64,000 nucleotides of DNA, taken from NCBI GenBank assembly GCA_032622095.1, contig CP136069.1:16166450-16230449 (forward strand). Reading direction: 5' to 3'. Shown here piece after piece: positions 11,823-22,234 of this stretch. How positions within the stretch are numbered: the stretch's first letter is position 1; every line of letters begins with the position of its first letter. A model generated the notes under the pieces. The model made no database searches and was not told the DNA's origin. It was given only the letters and a program-made list of their open reading frames with translations. Source of the stretch: Siphonodentalium dalli. Its lineage: Eukaryota; Mollusca; Scaphopoda; Gadilida; Siphonodentaliidae. The position numbers were made by a program, and so were the translations under genes.

Positions 11823-13976
11823 ATCTATTTTACTCATGAAGCTCTACTTTAGTGGAAATTCGAATTTACTTGATTTTCACAGCTATATACGAAGCGTGGA
11901 AATTAACTGTGGTCAGAATATTGATGGTGAATGTTGGGTTTCTGTCGCTGTACTGAAGTTGGCCAAATGTGACTGACGTGGGAAGTGTGAACGCAAAGCC
12001 TATATATACCGCTATAGTAAAGATCTCAGCTGCACCGAAATGTCCATTTATCAGTAGCACAAACAAGATTCTCTCAGTGCATGTGGGATAGACTCCGATG
12101 ACAACGATTGAGTTAATGACAACGAAAAAAACTACCATCTATATACCTGTGTATTTGTGACACTACATCCCGTTATGATCAACGATGTGGCTTTTAGAAA
12201 CTAGTCAGTGAACAACAAGACAGACAAGTATCAAATAAAACAATAATATAATATGTACTAGTAATCACATCGTGAACAGTCTTGTTGTGAATATTTTCGT
12301 TTGATTCAACAGGCTGCATATTATCGATATTACAAAACCATTCGACACTTACTTTTGCCAATTACTGTATCTTGAGGCACAACTATATCATGTATTGCAT
12401 CTATTAAATCACGGATAGTTACAGTGGGTCAAACACGAGTGTTAGTCTACATATTTAGTTGCACACGATTGCCAATAAGCGATATTACAATCAACGTTTG
12501 AGCATAACACGAAATTCTCCATAGGGTTAAGTGTTAAATTTTGATCGCAACTGTACCCAACAAGAATCATCTGAGCATATCCATTTTTTTTAAACTACGT
12601 CTGTGTTTCATACTTAGTATTTTTTAGAAATATCAGTACGCGCATATCATAGTACGCAAAATAGCGCCATTTATCCAAAGTACTAGAATCTCCATAGGGC
12701 TCAGTGTTAAATTTTTATCACAACTGTAGCCAACAAGAATGAACCGATCACATCAAAAGTTTAAAAAATACATGTAACAGTCATATCTAGTAGTTTGGAG
12801 AAGTTTCAAATCGCACCGATCACCATACGCCAGATGGCACCATCTATCGTTTTCTGTAAATACGAAACGCTCTCTAAATTATGTTGACCCCGATTTATGC
12901 CGACCCGCCAAAATTCAAGAATAGAAACAAGTGAATCCTGAAAACACGCCTACTAGGCATACATAATCCGTTTTCAGATCGCTTTTAACAAACCAAACAT
13001 GCAAAATGACATAAGGAATCCGACTATAATATTTATCCGCATCAAATATTCTATCACTGAGAGATATACACTAGTCAGCATTAAGGGTGATGACTAAACA
13101 GTTTCAATTATCATTATATTATTTAAAAAGCATCATCTATAAGCGTACAAATCCTGGAAGCAGACCACCACACCATATGTGGGGTTAAGCACTGAAATAC
13201 GATGCGTTTAACTGCGTCAGCACCAGTGATATGTGTGGTTTGAAACGTTGCATCTAACCCGATAGCCGCATGCATGTCTGCGAAATCAGCTTAACCCGAT
13301 AGCTCCAGGCATTGACCGCATGTATGTGGCAGTCGCTTTACTCCAGTCAGAGAATATAGAATTGTTCTTCGGTTTGGAATAATAAAGAGCGTCCACTGTT
13401 AGTTCATTCCTAATTTGGTAATAATAAAGAGCGTTTATTTATTTCTGCGTCAATTATTGCCTTTATCCGTGTTTGTTTGCGTCTATATGGTATATTACAA
13501 TCAGCTTCATTGTCGATGAAGTTACTTACTCTGAAGGGGGTCACTCTCACTTTTTAAAAAAAGTGCTGAAGGGTAGATCTACACAGGTTTTCAATATGTG
13601 CTCAAGTGTACACAGGGTTTGCTATCGGCACAAACTTAGTTACTTCAAATGCATTCATGAAAGTCTGGCGCCCATCAGCACTTTGTTTTCAGTTCATTTT
13701 AATGCCCCTTGGAACTAAAACAATAATTCTCTAAATCATGGCAGACACACAAACTAAACGTCCTTTAGAACGAGATTTCAAATCGTGTAGGCCTACCCTT
13801 CGGCACTTTTTTGTGATAGTCACCCCGTCAGCGTTACTTACGGGAAGAGAAAGTCCGTAACTATCTGATGGATTCGATAAAAAATCTACCGATCTACTTG
13901 TTGTCCGCCTGGTAACTGGGTATATTGATTGCATGTTCATCTCATCGGCTCAGCTAGCCACCTAACGACCACAGGT

Positions 13977-14414
13977 TTAAAGCCACATGGCGGTTTGCGC
14001 TCCAAAATACACATAATACTATTCGCTTTTGAATGTTTCTCATTATCGAAATAGGTCGATAAATATCTGAACTACCTTTCTACGAGCATTATGTAACCCA
14101 AAAAGACGCATTGAAGCAATGAAAAATACAACTGTCAATACGGTGTTTGGGTCCCAAACACAAGCAGCCATTTGCACGACATGGAACAGAAAAGAGCGTT
14201 CCGTTGTATTTATTCATGATATGGTAGCAATAAAGAGCGTTTGTCTAACTTCTGGCGAAAAGTTGAACACGGTTGAAAAATGGCTGTGACTTTGGCAAGT
14301 GTTTTTCAGAGCATATGATGCCGGAATATCGAAAGTTCGGTTATTTGTCGACCTATCCGTCGCTCCAAATTATGTCGAAAAAAATTGGAGGTTCGAATGG
14401 GCCATGTCCGTTTG
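13977..14414 (-). repeat. Interspersed repeat R1, copy 2 (reverse)
   Basis: Reverse-complement copy of the unit at 4479, from TTTAAAGCCACATGGCGG at the left to GCCATGTCCGTTT at the right, with the same internal landmarks. Part of a related arm (AATAAAGAGCGTTTATTT) is also present at about 13380-13440. Confidence 0.8.
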
Positions 14415-15674
14415 ATGTAAACATATTTTTATTTCCAAATCCAAACAATTGACATAATACACAGATGACATAATTATACAACATATGAGTTAATTTTGGA
14501 AATAAGGATCAGATAACAAGCCCGAGGGCTTATATGAAGTCTTCTCCTCTTTGGCGACATGTCCCTTTCCCAATAAGTGAGGGAGGGATATCGATCAGAC
14601 GGGAAGTGATTGAAATAATGGTTTAGGAGAAGTGGAGATATATAACTAAATTTGAGTTAGGGGTGGAAAAGGGAAGAATATAGTGTTAGGGGTAGCATGA
14701 TGTAGGAAGAGAGTGAGAGAGAGAGAAAATGAATGATTCGTGAAATGATGACAGTGTATCGATGTATGTCTGTTTTCAATAATTGAGTTGTTGCGTGGTT
14801 ACAATTATGCTCGTCTATAGTAAGTTGCATGCGTCAGAAGCCATGGGAGGGGGTCAATCACATTGGCTGTTAACTGGTTCCATTCGTCAAAAAGTAATTA
14901 ATTAAACAAACACACACGGCTACATGTCCGTTTAAACCGGGGGTGGCGATTCCGGCCACTATGCATGATTAATACGAGTACGGCGATCGTCGCCAAACAA
15001 ATTCTACAAATTCCCATCAATTTATATATGAAAGCTACAATTACACGTAAATGGTAATTTCGACGCAAAATTGAAATCACCCTGCTAGTTTTTCGCTAGA
15101 TTTGATCAGTAAATTTAATGTCAATTCAATCTCTCTGAGACTTTGTCGGAGTACACGAATTACATACACGCAATCGTGGTAGAACTACATGCACTTGTAC
15201 ACAAGCCGATGAAACGTAACCCATGTATTTCTAAGATGGAATCTTTCCGTGTCGATTATACTTACATCCAAGAATGAATAAAACTCGAAAAATGTTCACC
15301 AGAACATGGAATTGTCTCTTTAAAGTTAAAAATTATGATGTTTAGATCCTATGCGCTGAACATTTATTTAATCATGATGACGTTTATATCCTATGATTTA
15401 TACAATGTGCTAATGAACTCCGCCCAGAATATAACTAGACATTGTAACATCCGACAGTGCATCCGACGGAAGCGAGCATTAACCTATACTTTCGTTTAGA
15501 TCTGCGTTTTGACTACACACGGATATAAAACATGCTGAAAGCTACTTCGCCAATGTACTTCACCAGTATAATTACCCGCGGTGTTTGGGTCAAAGAAAAT
15601 TAATAACCAGGAAACTAGTTATCGATGAACAGATGTCACCCGAGTTCGGCATAGAACGACCGACTCTCGTCTGA
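14415..15674. other. No gene seen
   Basis: Mixed-composition sequence with a GA-rich run near 14710-14730. I find no conserved exon, repeat copy or RNA. Confidence 0.4.
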
Positions 15675-15985
15675 AGATGACATTTCTTGTATACACATGT
15701 ACATGTATATCTCACTATATAAGGGTTCATGTGCACTATGTGTGTATCGATGTATGTCTGTATAACGTGTGATAGAGGGCATGGTACCAGTAGGAATGTA
15801 AGCTATGTGGGCCATCTTGGACAAGAAAACCAATGAAGATGACATTTCTTGTATATATGTATATCTCACTATATAAGGGTTCATGGGCACTATGTGTGTA
15901 TCGATGTATGTATGTATCACGTGTGATAGAGGGCATGGTACTGGTAGGAATGTAAGCTCTCTGGGCCATCTTGGATAAAGCGCTC
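15675..15985 (+). repeat. Two tandem ~165-bp units
   Basis: GATGACATTTCTTGTATA... through ...GGGCCATCTTGGA occurs at about 15675-15830 and again at about 15837-15976. Reading frames on the minus strand here are translations of this repeat. Confidence 0.8.
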
Positions 15986-16045
15986 TATAAATAATATGTA
16001 TTATTATTACTAAATTAGCGTTAAAATTGTTCAACATTGATCAAC

Positions 16046-16465
16046 TTAAACGGACATGGCTCATTCGAACCTCAAAATTTGGTCAACGTAATTTGGAGGG
16101 ACGGATACGATAGGTCGATAAATACACGAAATATTTTGACATGCATGGTTCATATGCTTTAAATAACACTTGCCAAAGTCACTGTCATTTTCCTACCGTT
16201 TTCAATTATTCGCCCGAAGTCAGATAAACGCTCTTTATTGCTACCATATCAGGAATAGAATAACACGGAACGCTCTTTTCTGTTCCATGTGCAAATGGCA
16301 ATTTTATGTTTGGGACCCAAACACCTTGTTCGTAGTTGCATTTTTCAGTACTTCGATGCGTCTTTTTGGGTTACATAATGCTCGTAGAAAGGTAATTAAT
16401 ATATTTATCTACCTATTTCGATACCGGAAAAAGCGAATATTATGTTTTGTATTTTGGCGCGCATA
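16046..16465 (+). repeat. Interspersed repeat R1, copy 3
   Basis: Starts TTAAACGGACATGGCTCATT and carries the GTTTGGGACCCAAACACC and GCTCGTAGAAAGGTA landmarks. The right end stops at GGCGCGCATATG, so the last ~20 bp of the unit are missing. Confidence 0.8.
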
Positions 16466-16773
16466 TGTGAGATGAATAGGTATACATGAAGTATAATCAC
16501 GAACGGTGTGAATAGTTATACAAGGAGTGTCAATGTGGTCATGTGTGTGGGGTTCATGGTGAGATGCAGGTATACAAGGAGTGCTAATGAGTGATGTGAA
16601 TAGGTATACATGGAGTGGCTGTATGGTCACTGGAGTGGTGCAGGGGTATAACAAAAGTAACTACATGGTCATTTGTGATCACCTGTGGAATGTAAAGGTG
16701 TATATTGTGTGGTTTTATTGTCATGGTCATGTTGGCTGTGTGATGCTAGGTGGGGTGTATGTATAAATAAGGA

Positions 16774-16911
16774 GCTGTTGATTACAATGCATGCAGGGGC
16801 GTCACCACCACAGCTCGGAGGGCTGAGTGGAGAAAGAAGGCAGCTGTTGATTACAATGCATGCGGGGGCGTCACCACCACAGCTCGGAGGGCTGAGTGGA
16901 GAAAGAAGGCA
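16774..16911 (+). repeat. Tandem duplication of 69 bp
   Basis: GCTGTTGATTACAATGCATG begins two adjacent copies at 16774 and 16843, differing at about one base. A third partial start (GCTGTTGAT) follows at 16912. This is GC-richer than the surroundings and lies just upstream of the tail-anchored reading frame. Confidence 0.85.
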
Positions 16912-17100
16912 GCTGTTGATCGGCCGGCTGCCTCTTCCCACTCTGCTGCGAAGACTGTTGGTCGCCTGGATTCCACCGACGATGCTACCGGTAGTCTAAC
17001 CAGATAGAGACGCCCGGACCACCCTTCCCCGCTGGAATGCTGACTGATGCAATCCAGACAGCGCTGCTGATGCCGTGATGGAGAGTCTTCACTCAACCCG

Positions 17101-17522
17101 ATGACTCCGGAATACATCAGCCCGGAGTCATCCACCTCCATCACGACCAGCAGCACCAACAACAGAACCGATTCCACCCGTATCCTGGAAGACGTCGAAG
17201 ACTTAGTGAAAAGCGCGCTAGCTACACCGATTCCACCCGTATCCTGGAAGACGTCGAAGACTTAGTGAAAAGCGCGCTAGCTACTCAGACAGAAGCCGAA
17301 AGGATAAGTGCACAGTACCAACAGCAGCAAGAAGCTCAGGATAAATTATTGAGACAGTACGGAGTGGAGCTCCCCACAGCAACAACAATAGAAGAAGCAC
17401 CACCTCAACGAAAGAAAAAGACACCAAAAAAAAAACCATTATGTCTAGATTATTTTTTTTTCATGCTCATTGTTATGTTTTTCATTCTCATAACACTAAA
17501 ATCACCTCCAAGTGGGTTGTAG
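17101..17522 (+). pseudogene. Small tail-anchored protein reading frame, frame broken by 59-bp duplication
   Basis: I do not recognise this protein. From the ATG at 17101 the frame gives a Ser/Thr-rich head and TDSTRILEDVEDLVKSALA. It then runs into a second copy of the same 59 bp (17167-17225 repeated at 17226-17284), which shifts it. The second copy's frame continues as a Gln-rich, probably helical stretch (AERISAQYQQQQEAQDKLL), a basic cluster (RKKKTPKKK), a hydrophobic segment of about 19 residues (YFFFMLIVMFFILITL core) and a stop at 17520. With one copy removed, the span holds exactly 121 codons including the stop. Coil, basic patch and a C-terminal membrane helix suggest a tail-anchored cytosolic protein, inserted after translation. 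A canonical AATAAA follows at 17574. It could be a last exon, a retrocopy, or a live gene with an assembly error. Stops lie upstream of 17101 in this frame. Confidence 0.45.
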
Positions 17523-17573
17523 GAAAGACCACACTGCCCTTTCAAATCCTCCCTGGCCCAGTTCAAGACTCCC

Positions 17574-17579
17574 AATAAA
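17574..17579 (+). promoter_or_regulatory. Poly(A) signal AATAAA
   Basis: Canonical AATAAA 52 bp after the stop codon of the tail-anchored reading frame. It supports that frame being the 3' end of a transcript. Confidence 0.5.
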
Positions 17580-17611
17580 CAAATAATGCATGCATACTCT
17601 GCTATTTATTA

Positions 17612-18067
17612 TTAAACGGACATGGCCCATTCGAACCTCCAAGTGGGTTGTCTATATATATATATACGTAATTTGGAGCGACGGATACGATATGTCGATA
17701 AATAAACTATTGATATACTGGCTTCATATGCTCGGAAAAACACTTTCCAAATTCACAGCCACTTTTCGCCAGTTTTCAACTTTTCGCTAGAAGTTAGAAG
17801 AACGCTCTTTATTGCTACCATATCAGGAATAGACTACCACGAAACACTCTTTTCTGTTCCATGTCATGCAAATAGCTGTTTTGTGTTTGGGACCAAACCA
17901 ACGTATACACAGTTTTATTTTTCATAACTTCAATGCGTCTTTTTGGGTTACAGAATGCTCGTAGAAAGGTATTTAAGATATTTATGGACCTATTTCGATA
18001 TTGAGAAAAATTCAAAAGCGAATAATATTATGTGTATTTTGGAGCGCAAACCGCCATGTGGCTTTAA
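17612..18067 (+). repeat. Interspersed repeat R1, copy 4
   Basis: Bounded by TTAA at 17612 and TTAA at 18064, with TTAAACGGACATGGCCCATT at the left and CCATGTGGCTTTAA at the right. A 20-bp run, CCTCCAAGTGGGTTGT with flanks, is shared with the 3' end of the preceding reading frame (17507-17522 and 17636-17651). Solo fragments of the R1 family lie at about 18395-18520 and 18885-18960. Confidence 0.8.
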
Positions 18068-18593
18068 GTACTGCCTACATTGGCATGTATGGCGCTTTAA
18101 CCAAATGATATGTATATTTATTACAGTCGAACACCATGCTTCAAACGCGCGGGCCCAAATTGAAAACTAACTGCACAACCAGATTGGAGTATTGCTTACA
18201 TCACAATAGCGTAGCATGGGAGGAAACTCTATCGTGTTGGGCTAGCTCTTATGTTCCACATTGGTCATAACGCCTAGATAATTATAGGATTAATGCGGGA
18301 TCGCCCGTTAACATTGATGGTCTGTAGAGTTTAGCTACAGTGTCATTGATACTTTCATTTTCCATTGATTTCCAGTTCCAGTGACCAACATTCCTTGGCA
18401 TGGAAAAAGAGCGTTCCTTGTTAGTATATTCCTGATATGGTAGAATAAAGAGCGTTTATTTTACTTATCGTTCGAAAAATTTAAAACACCTGGAAAATTG
18501 CCGTGACCTTGGCAACATTTTTGTCAGAATATGAAGCCCGTAAATAAAGATTTCGTGTAAATATCAACATGTTTTGTAACCTCCTTCTAGAAC

Positions 18594-18852
18594 TTAACAC
18601 TTCCATGACTGGAGCTTCCTGCCTTTTTGCGAAAACACTGTGCCAATGCATTCACTTATATTTGCGATAGGGAGCCTCGCATATATAAAAGAGTACATTA
18701 GCCTAACAATATTTAATTTGACATTGTGAGCCAGTGCATTCTCTTATATATTCGAGACTCCCTGTGGGAGACTCGCATATATAAGAGCAAGCACTGGCAC
18801 AGGATATCTAATGTTGCACCAGCGCAGATCCAGTCATGAACACCAGGTTTAA
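18594..18852 (+). mobile_element. TTAA-flanked MITE, family B
   Basis: TTAACACTTCCATGACTGGA at the left and TCCAGTCATGAACACC...TTTAA at the right. Inside are two degenerate versions of the CCAATGCATTCTCTTATAT hairpin. Other copies start at 49847, 54374 and 60468. Confidence 0.8.
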
Positions 18853-20833
18853 CCAACTCGGGAACCAACTTTTCTCCAGCATAAAACAACCAAAAGAGCG
18901 TTTTTCTTACTTCTGTCTGAACGTGAAAACAACTGATAATTTTCGGAAACTTCTGTGAGTTCAGCATGTATAGGTATGTACAAATGAGCTATGTCCGTGG
19001 CTTTTTGTTACAAAATGATCGGTTAATTTCCGTGCGGATATCAAAACACGGCTTAACACTTTCTTTACTAAATTGACGAGTAGTTCTCTTAGGAAATGTT
19101 CCGACAGACCGTTTGTCCTGCAAATAGGTTCATATAGGACCTAAATAACCACAAAAGTTCATATTTTACTCATTGTATTCTTAAATTAGGAAACATTGAG
19201 CTTATATATGTTATTCAGTTGAATGACGCGGGCCACAATGAAACCACATTATAAGGAATGTTCATCTGATAAGCCACATGGGACTGCCTTCAAAACCCTT
19301 TCTCATGTTTTTATCAAAATTTCAGATTATTTTTTTTTGCCGTTCTTCAAAAACTGTGTTAACTGCCTTACTAATTGGTAAACACAGATCAGAAGGAAAA
19401 AAAAAACTGTATTTCCAGGTGTTTCCTTGTGTTTTCAGTATCTAACAACAATAATAAAGCATTGTGTATGTACATTATATGTCACAAATCGCCCCAGACC
19501 CCCATTATAGCCTTAATATATCGAGTGTGTTGTGTATGACAGAGAACACCGGCCAGTGTAAATAGTGGTAAACAGGTCAGGGGTTCCACAATTATATACG
19601 GAATTTTTTTTGCAGACCCCCCCCCCCCCCTCCCTGCCAGTATGAGCTTATTTTCACGAGAACAGGCTGACATATTATCTGAACATATTCCCCCATGCAT
19701 TATATAGGAAGCATTATGGTGTCTGTTCGCGTGTCTGCTGTATACAAGCTTATATTTCCTGAACATCCCTCCAGATGAATAATAGACCATTCCGAGGTAT
19801 ACTTTTATAACTTAGTGGGAAATCCATTCAGAAAAGAAAGGGTTAAACGTTTAAAGAACACATGAATATCCTACATGTACATTTGTACTCGGAATATAGT
19901 ATAGTTCTCATACATGAATGCATTATAAAAAGTTGTACTCACATTCACAGTATAACTCCTTCGTGCCCTCGCTATGTCGACGTTCTCGGGCCGGATCTCA
20001 GGACAGACAAAGGTTTTCGCGGTTTAGCGTCGATGCCAGCTGATTCCACGGCACGCGCGCGCGTGATACATGCATATCGATTTTCCTCTTGGATCATGCA
20101 GGCATGTTTAGATCTAATTGACATTTTCTGGCATTTCCACCGATATAATTATGCAGGTTTACCAATACAGCTATTAGAATATTGACCGATTGGGTTTTGT
20201 CCCGATACATCACTGATTTAGATTCACAAATCCCCCACAGGCGTTAATGTATAGTTCAGAATTATACGTTCATATGCAATTAACTCCAGTGTGACGTTCA
20301 CGTCCTCTCTATTTGATACTGATGCAACCAATCTTATACCTTACTCGTATTTAAATTCCCGCAGTACTATATTTCGCTCAGTTTTGAATTCGCGCACTTT
20401 GAATTCGCGCACCTAGATGCGCGAATTCAAGACTGACAACAATATTTTCCTAAAAGTTATATGCTCCAAATAATTATTCTCAGCGATATTCAATTGAAAT
20501 AGTTATAACCTCATTGGAATGAACTCGAAAGAAGTAAAACGGTAATCACATATGTATGCATGTATTAGGCAGCTGACTAAAGAAAAAATCAACATTTGGC
20601 TAAGGGCTGTGTTTCAAAATTCGTGCACCTTCAGCGCCTGGCACAATGTTATTTCTTACAAGTATTTCAACACCGACGATGTGTCATAATGTGTTGCTTT
20701 ACATAATTATGAGTAATGGTTTTATATTGGTCGCCCGCATGTAATAATTATATAGCCCTATAAATGCAGGTCTAATTGTCTTCCGTAATGTGTGTAACTG
20801 TTCAATATATCCATTTGCTTTTGAGCCTCAAAC
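18853..20833. other. No gene seen
   Basis: Contains poly-A and poly-C runs (about 19399 and 19617-19629) and a short palindrome near 20390-20430 (GAATTCGCGCAC...GCGCGAATTC). I see no supported exon or transposon ends. Confidence 0.4.
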
Positions 20834-20992
20834 ATGGTTGAAGTTGAACAGAAACGAACTGCCAACGATGATGCAGAAGCAGTTAAAAAACCGGTAAAAT
20901 GAAGAAGAATCTTACTTATTATCGACTCCGATGATCCGGACGATATCATATTCCAGTCAAATGAATTATACAAAATTCCATGTGAACAATAA
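20834..20992 (+). pseudogene. Short coding-like frame with one in-frame TGA
   Basis: I do not recognise it. ATG at 20834 gives MVEVEQKRTANDDAEAVKKP and a TGA at codon 23. The same frame then continues RRILLIIDSDDPDDIIFQ to a TAA at 20990, 53 codons in all. A TATA-like CTATAAAT lies at about 20757. Acidic/basic composition on both sides of the TGA looks more like protein than the surroundings, and CCG|GTAAAA at 20891 could be a weak splice donor. It could be a first exon ending before the TGA, a degraded gene piece, or chance. Confidence 0.25.
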
Positions 20993-21447
20993 ATTTATCC
21001 AGTTCCGAGCTGAATTTCCACGTGTTACTCTTCGAGTGTTTGTTTACGTCGATGATTAAAATATCGTCACTTCGAAACTTAGTTTTAGCATGATTTCCTA
21101 ACATTTCCTGTATGAACCAACATTATTTACACACACCATCAGAATCTTCACAATATCCCGTTCCAAGTGCCATGATTGTTCGGTCAGAATAAACACAATT
21201 TTGACAGAAAATATCCTGTAATTTCCGAAACTTTAAAAATGAATCGCACCAAAGTGAATCAAAATAATGAGGTCAATCGGTATCGTTACGTCACAATTAT
21301 TTAAAATATGTGTCCATCCGCGTAACTGCACGCGCACCTGTACGTTGGGGTTCAAAATGGGAGAATCAGCTAATCTGGGCTTATTTTGTCACATCTTCTC
21401 TTTAGAATTAGCAACTTTTAGTGGTTGAAAGTGTGTAATAAACAGAA
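20993..21447. other. No gene seen
   Basis: Unique-looking AT-rich sequence without a supported exon or repeat copy. Confidence 0.4.
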
Positions 21448-21569
21448 TAATCAATTGGTTTCGACGATTACTTGACATAATTCACTCGGGTAGCCGGTCC
21501 TACTCGGGTTTTACCAGGTCCGGCTCCCCTCGTGAATTATGTCACATAATCATCGAAACCAATTGATTA
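21448..21569. repeat. Near-perfect palindrome (~122 bp)
   Basis: TAATCAATTGGTTTCGACGAT at the left and ATCATCGAAACCAATTGATTA at the right, with inner arms around TGACATAATTCAC and GTGAATTATGTCA. A hairpin MITE shape with a GC-rich loop near 21500. Confidence 0.85.
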
Positions 21570-21766
21570 CTCTCTATATATTGTACATGGTCATATGATA
21601 GTCTGTAAGGAAACAAGAAATAAATCGCGGACACGTGCAAATGTGGGTGGTGTGGGTGGGTGAATAGCTTCAGGTCTGGTATAATATCTCTGAGATTAAA
21701 GTTGATTATTTCATGTTTATGTTTGCCTCGCAATTCGCTGTGTATACATACGTGCATGCGTGGACG

Positions 21767-21946
21767 TTAAAGATGCATAATCCAATTAAGTGCCCCTCCC
21801 CAATTAATATTTATTTGGATTCGGCGGTAAAATAAATATATTTGATTCGAATCGAGAAACCCACCTACCAAAGCTCAGAGTTATTGGATATCGATTTTTG
21901 AAAACTATCATTTTCACCATCGAGAATTATTAGTGGCTCAGTGAAA

Positions 21947-21985
<39 letters not shown>

Positions 21986-22032
21986 GGAGTCTGATTATAT
22001 GGGGACCATTGAATCTGATTGAGTACCTTTAA
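21767..22032 (+). mobile_element. MITE, family E (TTAAAGATGCATAATCC end)
   Basis: Begins TTAAAGATGCATAATCCAAT and ends near TACCTTTAATAAAG. It shares the block TTTGATTCGAATCGAGAAAC...AAAGCTCAGAGTTAT with 43950-44110, 45830-46190 and 63930-64000. A (GTT)n microsatellite of about 38 bp (21948-21986) sits inside. Confidence 0.65.
21948..21986 (+). repeat. (GTT)n microsatellite
   Basis: Uninterrupted run of about 13 TTG/GTT units at the 3' side of the family E MITE. The related copy at 46140-46150 has only TTGTTGTTGG, so the run expanded in this copy. Confidence 0.95.
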
Positions 22033-22234
22033 TAAAGAACGATATGTATGTTAGTTTTTGTGGGGACGCCAGAATCGAGCATTCGTCTATTCGATGTGGT
22101 GGGCGGGGGTCAAAGTTCGTCATGTTATATATGCCACAATGGATTTCCATCAAGCGAATGACGTCTCGGTGAATATGGCCACGAGTTTTTCACATTTTAT
22201 AGTCTAGGCAAATATGGACATAGGTGTCGCCTCG

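Larger units (their letters stand above)
8140..13030. mobile_element. Putative large element with ~70-bp diverged inverted ends
   Basis: ATAGTCGGATTCCTTATGTC at about 8142-8161 recurs as its reverse complement at about 13010-13029. Similarity continues inward (GTTAAAAGCGAT at about 8198 and on the opposite strand near 12985). The interior holds no intact gene. Internal sub-repeats sharing TTCAGA(A/G)T(C/T)TAC and AATTTAAAGAGCGTTT occur at about 8238, 8752 and 8930. A fold-back or degraded DNA transposon is the simplest reading; the inverted match could also join two solo fragments. Confidence 0.4.

Noticed and set aside
20834-20992. In-frame TGA read as selenocysteine
   Set aside because: No known selenoprotein motif surrounds the TGA and I cannot identify a SECIS element downstream.
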